The translations under genes were made by a program, and so were the position numbers. Positions 49,604 to 61,359 of a stretch of DNA of 64,000 nt are shown one piece after another. The number at the start of each line of letters is the position of its first letter. Within the stretch, counting starts at the first letter, position 1. This DNA is from CBDHCC01 sp965219235 (GTDB lineage: Bacteria; Pseudomonadota; Alphaproteobacteria; Sphingomonadales; Sphingomonadaceae). The notes below the pieces were generated by a model that saw only the letters and a program-made list of their open reading frames with translations, was not told the origin of the DNA and did no database searches. The DNA lies in assembly GCA_965219235.1 (NCBI GenBank), contig OZ244721.1, forward strand, positions 806,001 to 870,000, given 5' to 3'.

Positions 49604-50629
49604 TCACCTCCGACCCTTGCGGGCCGCGTTCGCCAGCACGCCGGCCGCGCTGGTCGCCAGCCCGCCGGCGGCGACCAGCGCGGTCACCACCGGATGCATC
49701 TGCGCTTCGAGCGCGTAGCTGGTCTTGCGGACGGTGAGGTCCTGGTTCGACCGCTCGCGCCCGTCGCTGCGCGCCTCGAACAGATTGTCGGCGCTGCCGG
49801 GCTCGGGGACAGTGTCGATCGACTGGGCGGCCTCGCCCATGAACGCCTCCATGACCGCGTCGGTGACGCCGGGCAGCAGGTTGCCGACCTTCGTGAGCAG
49901 ATGGCCCTGGCCGCCCACCAGCAGCTCGCGCCGGGGATGGGCGGCGGCGAAGCAGATCGCCTTGGCGACCAGCTCCGGGTCGTAGACGATGGGCGGGATG
50001 CGCGCCGGCACGTCCATCTTGTTGCGCGCGTGTTCGGGGTAGGGGGTGTCGATGCCATGGGGCTTGATGAGCGTGACGGAAATGCCGGAGTTCTCCATCG
50101 CCAGCTCCATGCGCAGCGCCTCGGTGAAGCCCAGCACCGCGTGCTTCATGGCGCTATAGGTGCCCTGCACCGGCACCGCGCGCTCCGACAGGACGGAGCC
50201 GAGATTGATGAGTGCGCCGCCCTTCTCCGCCAGGTGCTCGGCCGCGTGGAGCGAGCCCATCACGGTGCCGAAATAGCCGACGTCGAACACGCGGCGGTGC
50301 TCTTCCATGGTGACGTCCTCCAGCCGCGCGTAGAGCGAGGTGGCGGCGGCGTTGACCCAGCTGTCGAAGCCGCCGAAGCGGTCGATCGCGACCTGTCCGA
50401 TGCGCTCGGCGGCGTCTTCATCCGCCACATCGGCGGCGCACCAGGCGCCCTGTCCGCCGTCCTCCTCGATGCCGCGCACGATGGCGGCGAGCGCCTCCTC
50501 GTTGCGCGACGCGATCACGACCTTGGCACCCTCGCGCGCCGCCCGGCGGGCGGTGGCGAGGCCGATGCCGGACGAGCCGCCGGTGATGACGACGGTCTGC
50601 TGCGAGAGGGGCTTGAGGGTGGCGGGCAT
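49604..50629 (-). CDS. Short-chain dehydrogenase/reductase
   Basis: The 341-residue product has the NAD(P)-binding TVVITGGSSGIGLATARRAA (about residue 13), VNAAATSLYARLE in place of NAGV, the catalytic serine region LINLGSVLSERAV and YSAMK (about 155-159). The final 100 residues, after the Rossmann core, carry a membrane-helix-like end (PVVTALVAAGGLATSAAGVL). The substrate is not known. A GGAGTTCC ribosome site precedes the ATG. Confidence 0.85.
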   Translation of the reverse strand: MPATLKPLSQQTVVITGGSSGIGLATARRAAREGAKVVIASRNEEALAAIVRGIEEDGGQGAWCAADVADEDAAERIGQVAIDRFGGFDSWVNAAATSLYARLEDVTMEEHRRVFDVGYFGTVMGSLHAAEHLAEKGGALINLGSVLSERAVPVQGTYSAMKHAVLGFTEALRMELAMENSGISVTLIKPHGIDTPYPEHARNKMDVPARIPPIVYDPELVAKAICFAAAHPRRELLVGGQGHLLTKVGNLLPGVTDAVMEAFMGEAAQSIDTVPEPGSADNLFEARSDGRERSNQDLTVRKTSYALEAQMHPVVTALVAAGGLATSAAGVLANAARKGRR

Positions 50630-50710
50630 GGGAACTCCTTGATTGGCTTTCCCGGTGAACGTGCGTGGAGGGGGGAAGGGGGCAGGAGATGTCGAAGCTT
50701 GCGCTCAATC

Positions 50711-50813
50711 CCGCTCAGCCTGAGCCTGTCGAAGGCCGGATGGATCCAGGTGCCAGATACGGTCGTCTGGGTTCCTCTCGGAGCGCGGGCTTCGACAAGC
50801 TCAGCCTGAGCGG
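50711..50813. repeat. Inverted pair of CTTCGACAAGCTCAG-type elements
   Basis: CCGCTCAGCCTGAGCCTGTC (50711-50730, then GAAGG) and CTTCGACAAGCTCAGCCTGA (50790-50809, then GCGG) are reverse complements with one mismatch over 24 bases. They lie between the amn stop codon and the SDR start, two minus-strand genes. Confidence 0.88.
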
Positions 50814-50850
50814 GTGAGGAGTGAACACCCCAAAGACCCTCCACCAACCA

Positions 50851-52299
50851 TCACCGGAACGGCGGCTCGGTGAACGCCCTGAGTTTGCGGCTGTGCAGCC
50901 GGTCGCCCTCGTCGCGCAGGCGTTCGCAGGCGCGGATGCCGATGCGCAGGTGCTCGGAGATCGCGCGTTCGTAGAAGCGGTTGGCCTGGCCGGGCAGCTT
51001 CAGCTCGCCGTGCAGCGGCTTGTCGGACACGCACAAGAGCGTGCCGTAGGGGACGCGGAAGCGGTAGCCCTGGGCGGCGATGGTGGCGGACTCCATGTCG
51101 ATGCCGACCGCGCGCGACTGGCTGAAGCGGAGCGCGGACTGGGAGAAGCGCAGTTCCCAGTTGCGGTCGTCGGTGGTGACGATCGTGCCGGTGCGCAGGC
51201 GGCGCTTCAGCTCCTCGCCCTCCTGTCCCGACACGTCCCTGGCGGCGCCGGTCAGCGCCTGCTGCACCTCGGCGATGGCGGGCACCGGCACCTCCGGCGG
51301 CAGCACCTCGTCGAGCACGTGGTCGTCGCGCAGATAGGCGTGGGCGAGCACATAGTCGCCGATCCGCTGCGACGGGCGCAGGCCGCCGCAATGGCCGATC
51401 ATCAGCCACGCCTCCGGCCGGACCACGGCCAGGTGGTCGGTGATCGTCTTGGCGTTGGACGGGCCGACGCCGATGTTGACGAGGGTGATCCCCGACCGGC
51501 CCGGCGCGCGCAGATGCCAGGCCGGCATCTGGTGACGGCGCCAGGCGGAGTCGGCGATCAGCGCCGCCGGATCGTCCTCCCGCCCCGTCACCATCACCCC
51601 GCCCGCGCACGACAGCTCCGTGTAGTGCGAGTCCGTGCCCAGCTGTCCGCACGCCCACTGCACGAACTCGTCGACGTAGCGGTGGTAGTTGGTGAACAGG
51701 ACGTAGCGCTGGCAGTGCTCCGGAGGAGTGCCGGTGTAATGCGCCAGCCGCGCCAGCGAGAAGTCGGTGCGCGGGGCGTCGAACAGCGCCAGCGGCCGCA
51801 CGCCGTCGGCCGCGAACCAGCTGCCGTCGGCCACTTCGTCGCCGATGGCGGAGAGCAGCGCCGTCGGAAACCAGCGGCCGAGTGTCGCGGCGGTGGCCTC
51901 GCCCAGGTCCATCGGCTCGCCACGGTCCAGCACGTAGGGGTAAGGGATCTCCTGCGCCGACGTGCCGGCCTCCACCTCGACGTCGTAATCCTCGATCAGC
52001 AGGGTCAGCTGTTCGGAGAGATAATCGCGGAAGAGGGCGGGGCGGGTGACGGTGACGGCATAGTCGCCGGTCTCGTTCAGCCGGCCGAAGGAGCGCGCGG
52101 GGACGAAGTCTCCGTCGAGCCCGCGATAGCGCAGCCGGATTTCCGGATAGGCGAACAGCCCCGCCCGCCGCCGTTCCGGGTCGGGCGGGGTGCCGTCGGC
52201 CACGAAGCGGGCGAGCGCCTCGCGCAGCCGACCGGCCGCCTCGTCATAGAGGGTCTCCAGCTCGTCGAGCAGCTCCGTGACCCGCGCACCCGGCTTCAT
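50851..52299 (-). CDS. amn: AMP nucleosidase
   Basis: The 482-residue product has an N-terminal regulatory domain (about 1-170) and a phosphorylase-like catalytic domain. The latter has ITLVNIGVGPSNAKTITDHL (about residue 264), MIGHCGGLRPSQRIGDYVL and VGIDMESATIAAQGY (about 412), where the glutamate binds ribose. It splits AMP into adenine and ribose 5-phosphate. It is of standard length and lies 4 nt downstream of the peroxiredoxin gene. Confidence 0.93.
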   Translation of the reverse strand: MKPGARVTELLDELETLYDEAAGRLREALARFVADGTPPDPERRRAGLFAYPEIRLRYRGLDGDFVPARSFGRLNETGDYAVTVTRPALFRDYLSEQLTLLIEDYDVEVEAGTSAQEIPYPYVLDRGEPMDLGEATAATLGRWFPTALLSAIGDEVADGSWFAADGVRPLALFDAPRTDFSLARLAHYTGTPPEHCQRYVLFTNYHRYVDEFVQWACGQLGTDSHYTELSCAGGVMVTGREDDPAALIADSAWRRHQMPAWHLRAPGRSGITLVNIGVGPSNAKTITDHLAVVRPEAWLMIGHCGGLRPSQRIGDYVLAHAYLRDDHVLDEVLPPEVPVPAIAEVQQALTGAARDVSGQEGEELKRRLRTGTIVTTDDRNWELRFSQSALRFSQSRAVGIDMESATIAAQGYRFRVPYGTLLCVSDKPLHGELKLPGQANRFYERAISEHLRIGIRACERLRDEGDRLHSRKLRAFTEPPFR

Positions 52300-52303
52300 A
52301 GTG

Positions 52304-52786
52304 TCAGAGTTGCTCCATCACGTGATCGGCGGAACTGACCTTGAACTCTCCGGGCTGCTCGACATCGATCGAACGCACCACGCCGTCGTCCACGATCATG
52401 GCATAGCGCTTGGAGCGCTTCCCCATGCCGAACGCCGAGTTGTCGGACTCCAGGCCCAGAGCGCGGGTGAACTCGCCATTGCCGTCGGACAGCATCGTGA
52501 CCTTGCCGTGCGCCGCACCCTGCTTCGCCCAGGCGTCGAGCACGAAGGCGTCGTTGACCGCCACGCAGGCGACCTCGTCCACACCCTTCGCCTTCATCGC
52601 GTCGGCGTTCTCGACGAAGCCCGGCAGGTGGCTGACCGAGCAGGTGGGGGTGAAGGCGCCGGGCACGGCGAACAGCACGACGGTCCTGCCCTTGAAGAAC
52701 TCGGCGGCGGTGGTCTTGTCCGGCCCCTCGGGCGTGGCGCGGATCAGGGTGGCGTCGGGCAGGCGGTCGCCGGGGGCGATGGGCAT
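52304..52786 (-). CDS. Peroxiredoxin, Prx5-like
   Basis: The 160-residue product starts MPIAPGDRLPDATLIRATPE and has the peroxidatic cysteine in AVPGAFTPTCSVSHLPGFVE (Cys at about residue 49). FGMGKRSKRYAMIVDDGVV follows. It reduces peroxides and is likely cytoplasmic. The ATG at 52786 is preferred; an upstream in-frame ATG would add 20 residues of poor conservation. It is 4 nt upstream of amn on the same strand. Confidence 0.92.
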   Translation of the reverse strand: MPIAPGDRLPDATLIRATPEGPDKTTAAEFFKGRTVVLFAVPGAFTPTCSVSHLPGFVENADAMKAKGVDEVACVAVNDAFVLDAWAKQGAAHGKVTMLSDGNGEFTRALGLESDNSAFGMGKRSKRYAMIVDDGVVRSIDVEQPGEFKVSSADHVMEQL

Positions 52787-52884
52787 GGGATCGGGTCTCC
52801 TGGGTTGCTGCGGCACGGGGACGCGCCGGTGCGTGCTCCTTAACACGGATAGGTGGCGCGACGTTCCTCCCGTCCGTAAAGCCC

Positions 52885-53451
52885 GTGGCGATGGAGATCC
52901 CGCGCTTCCTCTCCGGCCAGACCCTGCTGGCGCTCCCCGGCCTGGGCGACCCGCGCTTCGCGCGCGCGGCGATCGCCATGTGCAGCCACGACGAGGGCGG
53001 CGCGATGGGGGTCGGCATCGGCACCGTCGCGCGCGGGCTGACGCTGCACGACCTGATGCGCCAGCTCGACATCGCGCCCGGCCAGGCCGCCGACGCGCCG
53101 CTCTGCCTGGGCGGTCCGGTGGAGCCGCAGCGCGGCTTCGTGCTGCACGGCCGCGACTGGTCGGGGCCGGACAGCGTGGACGTGGCCGGCCGCTACCACC
53201 TCACCGGCACGCTGGACGTGCTCCACGCGCTGGCCGGCGGCCGGGGGCCGGCCCGCTACGTCGTGGCGCTGGGCTATGCGGGCTGGGGCGAGGGGCAATT
53301 GGAGGACGAGCTGACCGGCCATGGCTGGTTTCCGGCACCCCTGCCGGCCGACCGGCTGTTCGGTGTGGCGGCGGCCGAGCGATGGTCCCACGCCTTCGGC
53401 GCGCTGGGCCTGGACCCCGCAGCCTTCGCGATGGGCGCGGGTCGGGCTTAG
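52885..53451 (+). CDS. YqgE/AlgH family protein
   Basis: The 188-residue product has FLSGQTLLALPGLGDPRFAR, MCSHDEGGAMGVGIG, LGGPVEPQRGFVLHG and VALGYAGWGEGQLEDEL, all signatures of the YqgE/AlgH family. The biochemical role is not settled; it is linked to regulation in some species. The start is either the GTG at 52885 or the ATG at 52891. Confidence 0.92.
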   Translation: MAMEIPRFLSGQTLLALPGLGDPRFARAAIAMCSHDEGGAMGVGIGTVARGLTLHDLMRQLDIAPGQAADAPLCLGGPVEPQRGFVLHGRDWSGPDSVDVAGRYHLTGTLDVLHALAGGRGPARYVVALGYAGWGEGQLEDELTGHGWFPAPLPADRLFGVAAAERWSHAFGALGLDPAAFAMGAGRA

Positions 53452-53465
53452 GGGAGGGGAAGGGT

Positions 53466-53491
53466 GAAAGGCACTCCACGAAGGTGCTTTC
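53466..53491. terminator. Hairpin after yqgE
   Basis: GAAAGGCAC and GTGCTTTC pair around TCCACGAAG, with one unpaired G. It lies 15 bases after the yqgE stop and 120 before ahcY; it could be a terminator or part of an ahcY leader. Confidence 0.35.
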
Positions 53492-53504
53492 CCCACCCGT
53501 CACG

Positions 53505-53545
53505 GCCACATATAACCCAACCTTTATATTTGCCCCCGCGCGTGC
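53505..53545 (+). promoter_or_regulatory. AT-rich region, candidate ahcY promoter
   Basis: CACATATAACCCAACCTTTA then TATTTGCCC is the only AT-rich stretch nearby. TATAAC at 53511-53516 could be a -10, but the -35 at the right distance (TTTCCC) is weak. The 70-base leader that follows shows no SAM or SAH riboswitch motif I recognise. Confidence 0.3.
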
Positions 53546-53614
53546 CTGCACCTATAGGCGCGCCCATCCATCCGGCGCGCCGCCGGACCCCGCAATCGCA
53601 AGGAGCATACCCCC

Positions 53615-55015
53615 GTGGCCACCACCCTCGAGCGCGACCACGTCGTCGCCGACCTGTCGCTCGCATCCTTCGGCGACAAGGAGATCGCCATCGCCGAGAC
53701 GGAGATGCCCGGCCTGATGGCGCTGCGCTCCGAATTCGGCGCCACCCAGCCGTTGAAGGGCGCGCGCATCACCGGCTCGCTCCACATGACGATCCAGACC
53801 GCCGTTCTGATCGAGACGCTGGTGGCGCTGGGCGCGGAGGTCCGCTGGGCGTCGTGCAACATCTACTCCACGCAGGACCACGCGGCCGCCGCCATCGCGG
53901 CCAAGGGCGTGCCCGTCTTCGCGATCAAGGGCGAGACGCTGGGCGAATATTGGGAGTATGTCGCGCGCATCTTCCAGTGGGGCGACACGACCTGCAACCT
54001 GATCCTGGACGACGGCGGCGACGCCACGATGTTCGCGCTGTGGGGTGCCCGCGTCGAGGCGGGCGAGACCCTGCCGGAGCCGGAGAATGACGAGGAGGTC
54101 GAGTTCCAGCGGGTGCTGAAGCAGTTCCTGGCCGACCACCCCACCTACCTCACCCAGACGGTTGCCGCCATCAAGGGCGTGTCGGAGGAGACCACCACCG
54201 GCGTCCACCGGCTCTACGAGCTCGCCAAGCAGGGCAAGCTGCCCTTCCCGGCGATCAACGTGAACGACAGCGTCACCAAGTCGAAGTTCGACAACCTCTA
54301 TGGCTGCCGCGAGAGCCTGGTCGACGCCATCCGCCGCGCCACCGACGTGATGCTGGCCGGCAAGGTCGCGGTCGTCGCGGGCTATGGCGATGTCGGCAAG
54401 GGCTCGGCGGAGAGCCTGCGCAACGGCGGCGCGCGCGTGCTGGTGACGGAGATCGACCCGATCTGCGCATTGCAGGCGGCGATGGATGGCTACGAGGTCG
54501 TGACGATGGAGCAGGCCGCCCCGCGCGCCGACATCTTCGTCACCTCCACGGGCAATGTCGACGTCATCACCGTCGACCACATGCGTGGCATGAAGAACAT
54601 GGCGATCGTCTGCAACATCGGCCACTTCGACAGCGAGATCCAGGTCGGGGGCCTGGCCAACATGAAGTGGACCGAGATCAAGCCGCAGGTCGACGAGGTC
54701 GAGTTCGCCGACGGCAAGAAGATCATCCTGCTGGCGCGCGGCCGGCTGGTGAATCTGGGCTGCGCCACCGGCCACCCGTCCTTCGTCATGTCGTCGAGCT
54801 TCACCAACCAGGTGCTGGCGCAGATCGAGCTGTGGCAGCGGCCGGAGCAGTATCAGAACCAGGTCTACGTGCTGCCCAAGCATCTGGACGAGAAGGTGGC
54901 CCAGCTGCACCTGGAGAAGCTGGGGGTGAACCTCACCCGCCTGTCCGACAAGCAGTCGAAGTACATCAACGTGCCCCAGGAAGGCCCGTTCAAGCCGGAT
55001 CACTATCGGTATTGA
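53615..55015 (+). CDS. ahcY: Adenosylhomocysteinase
   Basis: The 466-residue product begins (GTG) and then reads YVVADLSLA-like strands, LTGSLHMTIQTAVLIETLVA-type segments and CNIYSTQDHAAAAI. The NAD-binding loop is VVAGYGDVGKGSAESLR (about residue 250), and the C-terminus is FKPDHYRY, all characteristic. It hydrolyses S-adenosylhomocysteine to adenosine and homocysteine, which recycles methyl-transfer product. An AAGGAG ribosome site precedes the start. A palindrome pair follows the stop. Confidence 0.97.
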   Translation: MATTLERDHVVADLSLASFGDKEIAIAETEMPGLMALRSEFGATQPLKGARITGSLHMTIQTAVLIETLVALGAEVRWASCNIYSTQDHAAAAIAAKGVPVFAIKGETLGEYWEYVARIFQWGDTTCNLILDDGGDATMFALWGARVEAGETLPEPENDEEVEFQRVLKQFLADHPTYLTQTVAAIKGVSEETTTGVHRLYELAKQGKLPFPAINVNDSVTKSKFDNLYGCRESLVDAIRRATDVMLAGKVAVVAGYGDVGKGSAESLRNGGARVLVTEIDPICALQAAMDGYEVVTMEQAAPRADIFVTSTGNVDVITVDHMRGMKNMAIVCNIGHFDSEIQVGGLANMKWTEIKPQVDEVEFADGKKIILLARGRLVNLGCATGHPSFVMSSSFTNQVLAQIELWQRPEQYQNQVYVLPKHLDEKVAQLHLEKLGVNLTRLSDKQSKYINVPQEGPFKPDHYRY

Positions 55016-55026
55016 GGCAATGACCT

Positions 55027-55149
55027 CCCCTCCCTTCCAGGGAGGGGATCGAGGGGTGGGTGGCGACGGCGAAGCCGAGCCTGTTGCCAGCTTCTAAGGC
55101 TCGCCTGCGGCTCGCACCCACCCCCAGCCCCTCCCTTGCAGGGAGGGGA
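55027..55149. repeat. Pair of CCCCTCCC palindromes after ahcY
   Basis: CCCCTCCC/GGGAGGGG with loop TTCCA (55027-55047) and CCCCTCCCT/AGGGAGGGG with loop TGC (55129-55149) enclose about 80 bases including GAGGGGTGGGTGG and its complement ACCCACCCC-type segment. The first hairpin may terminate ahcY. Confidence 0.75.
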
Positions 55150-55252
55150 GTGGTTGCGGGCTGGCGGTCCTACGACTCCCCCAGTAGCGTGCCACCCCAC
55201 GCCACAGCCGCCCGAATCGAGCGCGGCGTGAGTGCCCAGGGGAACCGCCGCC

Positions 55253-58576
<3,324 letters not shown>

Positions 58577-58585
58577 GGACGGGCG

Positions 58586-60919
58586 GTGAGCGACTGGGCC
58601 ATCGCCGCCATCGCGCTCGTCTGCCTGCTGTGGCTGGCGGCGGCGGCGTGGGCGGTGTGGACCGGGCTGCGGCGGCGGCGCGGGGCCGAGGCGGCGGAGC
58701 GCGCGAACCGGCGGCTCACCCTGCTGCTCGACCGCTCGCCCGCCATGCCGATGCTGGTGCGCGTCGACGGCCGTGTCGAGGGGCCGGAGCGCCTTGCCCA
58801 GCGCCTCGGCCTCGCCGAGCCGCCCGCCTACCTCTCCGACCTCGCGGCGGCGGATGCGGGGCTGGGTGAAGCGGATCTCGCCATCCTGACACGGGAGGTG
58901 CGGGGCGCGCAGAGCACCGGGCGCGCCTTCACGCTGGCGGTCAGCCCCGTCGGGTCGGCGCGCCGCCTGCTGTTCTCCGGCGCGCCCGCCAGCCGCACGG
59001 TGTCGCCGGGGGGTGGCACGCTGGTCTGGATCTACGACGCGACCGAGCTGCAGGGCGAGGCCGACCGGCTGTCCGCGGAGAAGGACCGGCTGGACACGAG
59101 CCACCGCGCCCTGTCGGCGCTGATCGACCAGGCGCCCTTCCCGATCTGGCATCGCGACGGCGACAGCCGCCTGCGCCTCGTCAACCGCGCCTATGTCGAG
59201 GCGGTGGAGGGCGAGAGCCCGGCGGCGGTGGTCGCGGCCGGCACCGAGCTGCTCGACGCCACCGCCGGCGGCCCGCCGGCCGCCATCGCGGAGCGCGCGC
59301 GCGACACCGGCCGCGCCATCGTGCGCACCGTGCCCGCCACCGTCGGCCACGAACGCCGCACGCTGCAGGTCACCGACGTGCCGCTGGGCGAGGCCGGGGT
59401 CGGGGGCTTCGCCTTCGACGTGGGCGACCGCGAGGAGGCGATCGCGAGCGTGCGCCGCTTCACCGACGCGCAGCGCACGATGCTCGACCGATTGTCGGCG
59501 GGCGTCATTCAGTTCGCGCCCGACCGCTCGCTGTCCTTCGCCAACCAGCCCTTCCGCCGCATCTTCGCGCTCGACGCCATCCCGCCGGACACGTCCTTCG
59601 AGCGGCTGCTCGACGCGATGCGAGACGCGGGCCGGCTGCCGCCGGTGCGCGACTTCCCCGCCTTCCGCGCGGAGCGGCGCGAATGGTTCCAGGCGCGCGC
59701 GCCCGAGGAGGAGAGCTGGCACCTGGACGACGGCACCTATCTGCGCGTCCTGCCCCAGCCGCTGCCCGACGGCGCCCTCCTGGTGGTGTTCGAGGACCGC
59801 ACGGAGGAGGCGCGGCTGGCCGGCGACCGCGACACGCTGATGCAGGTCCAGGCGGCGACCTTCGACAATCTCTACGAGGGCGTGGCGGTGGTCTCCTCGG
59901 AGGGGCGGCTGACCTTGTGGAACGACCGCTATCGCGAGCTGTGGGGGCTGGAGGCCGACGCGCTGGGCGAGCATCCGCGCCTGGACGAGCACGCCCGCTC
60001 GCTGCGCGACCGCTTCGCCGACGAGGAGGACGCGCGCGCCATCGTCACGCTGACCCGCGCGGCGGCGGCGGAGCGCGCGAGCGGCACCGCGCGGCTGACG
60101 CTCGTCGACGGGCGCGAGCTGCAGGCCGCGTCCGTGCCGCTGCCCGACGGCAACGCGCTGCTGCTGCTGCTCGACATCACCGCCAGCCAGCGCGTCGAGC
60201 GCGCGCTGAGGGACCGCACCCGCGCGCTGGAGGAGGGCGACCGGATCAAGACGGCGTTCGTGGAGACCATGTCCTACGAGCTGCGCACGCCGCTCACGTC
60301 CATCAGCGGCTTCGCGGAGATGCTGGCCGAGGGCCTGGCGGGCGAACTGCCGGAGGCGGCGGAGGGCTACGTCGCGGACATCCGGGAGGCGGTCGCCACG
60401 CTCGGCGACCTGATCGACAACGTGCTCGACCTGACCGCCGGCGCGGCCGGCCGCCTGCCGGCGCAGACCACGCCGGTCGATCTCGGCTGGCTGCTCGACG
60501 ACCTCGCCACCGGGGCGGAGCGGCGCGCGCGCGCGGCGGGGCTGACCTTCGCGCGCCAGATCGCCTCCGACCTGCCGACGATCGGCGGCGACGCCGCGCG
60601 GCTGCGCAAGGCCATCGACCACCTGATCGACAACGCGCTCGGCTATACGCCCAGGGGCGGGCGCGTGCTGCTCCACGCCGACGCGGACGCGCGCCGCGTG
60701 CGGGTGATCGTGTCCGACGACGGGCCGGGCATGGACCCCGAGCAGGCGGCGCGCGCGCTCGACCTGTTCACCGCCGTCGATCCGGTGCGCCAGCGCGAGG
60801 GCGCGCTGGGCATCGGCCTGCCGCTCGCCCGCCAGGTGGCGCTGGCGCACGGCGGCTCGCTGACGCTGGAGTCGGAGCCCGGGGTGGGCACGATGGCGGT
60901 CATGGAGCTGCCGCTGTGA
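58586..60919 (+). CDS. divL: DivL-type sensor kinase-like protein (Tyr in the H-box)
   Basis: The 777-residue product has one N-terminal membrane helix (about residues 3-24), then PAS-like domains to about 540, and a kinase core. The H-box reads MSYELRTPLTSISGFAEML with Tyr at residue 564 where histidine kinases have His. That substitution, the length (Caulobacter DivL is 769) and the position upstream of tsaE identify DivL, which controls the CckA-ChpT-CtrA pathway. The ATP lid is largely intact: HLIDNALGYTPRGG, SDDGPGMDPEQA and GALGIGLPLARQ. The start is a GTG, and the stop overlaps tsaE. Confidence 0.88.
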   Translation: MSDWAIAAIALVCLLWLAAAAWAVWTGLRRRRGAEAAERANRRLTLLLDRSPAMPMLVRVDGRVEGPERLAQRLGLAEPPAYLSDLAAADAGLGEADLAILTREVRGAQSTGRAFTLAVSPVGSARRLLFSGAPASRTVSPGGGTLVWIYDATELQGEADRLSAEKDRLDTSHRALSALIDQAPFPIWHRDGDSRLRLVNRAYVEAVEGESPAAVVAAGTELLDATAGGPPAAIAERARDTGRAIVRTVPATVGHERRTLQVTDVPLGEAGVGGFAFDVGDREEAIASVRRFTDAQRTMLDRLSAGVIQFAPDRSLSFANQPFRRIFALDAIPPDTSFERLLDAMRDAGRLPPVRDFPAFRAERREWFQARAPEEESWHLDDGTYLRVLPQPLPDGALLVVFEDRTEEARLAGDRDTLMQVQAATFDNLYEGVAVVSSEGRLTLWNDRYRELWGLEADALGEHPRLDEHARSLRDRFADEEDARAIVTLTRAAAAERASGTARLTLVDGRELQAASVPLPDGNALLLLLDITASQRVERALRDRTRALEEGDRIKTAFVETMSYELRTPLTSISGFAEMLAEGLAGELPEAAEGYVADIREAVATLGDLIDNVLDLTAGAAGRLPAQTTPVDLGWLLDDLATGAERRARAAGLTFARQIASDLPTIGGDAARLRKAIDHLIDNALGYTPRGGRVLLHADADARRVRVIVSDDGPGMDPEQAARALDLFTAVDPVRQREGALGIGLPLARQVALAHGGSLTLESEPGVGTMAVMELPL

Positions 60920-61359
60920 TCCTGGACGAGGAGGGGGTGCGCGGTGTCGGCCGCGGGCTCGCCGCCGCGCTGCGGCCGGGCGACGTGGTCGGTCTGAACG
61001 GGCCGCTGGGGGCGGGCAAGACGACGCTGGCGCGCGCCGTGCTGCGCGCGCTGGGCGAGCCCGGCGAGGTGCCGTCGCCCTCCTTCGCGCTGGTGCAGCC
61101 CTATGGTCCCCCGGCGCTCGCCTTTTCGGTGGCGCACGTCGACCTCTACCGGATCGAGGACCCCGGCGAACTGGCGGAGCTGGGGCTGGACGAGGCGCGG
61201 GCCGACGGCGCGCTGCTGATCGAATGGCCCGACCGGCTGGGCGGGCATCTGTTCGCCGACCGGCTCGATCTGGCGCTCGCCCCGGCGGGCGAGGGGCGGC
61301 GGTGGTTGACAGCCACGGTGCCGCCGTCATGGGAGGGCCGATGGCCGCCCCACCCGTGA
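60916..61359 (+). CDS. tsaE: tRNA threonylcarbamoyladenosine biosynthesis ATPase TsaE
   Basis: The 147-residue product has Walker A GPLGAGKTTLARAVL (about residue 30), PSPSFALVQPY and HVDLYRIEDPGELAELGLDE (about 80-95), then LIEWPDRLG. It works with TsaB and TsaD in making t6A at position 37 of ANN-reading tRNAs. The start is a GTG overlapping the divL stop, and its end overlaps the next gene by 19 nt. Confidence 0.94.
   Translation: MILDEEGVRGVGRGLAAALRPGDVVGLNGPLGAGKTTLARAVLRALGEPGEVPSPSFALVQPYGPPALAFSVAHVDLYRIEDPGELAELGLDEARADGALLIEWPDRLGGHLFADRLDLALAPAGEGRRWLTATVPPSWEGRWPPHP

Noticed and set aside
53492..53614. SAH or SAM riboswitch upstream of ahcY
   Set aside because: No match to the conserved cores I know (for example the GAGGAGCG segment of SAH riboswitches); only a short hairpin and an AT-rich promoter-like stretch are visible.
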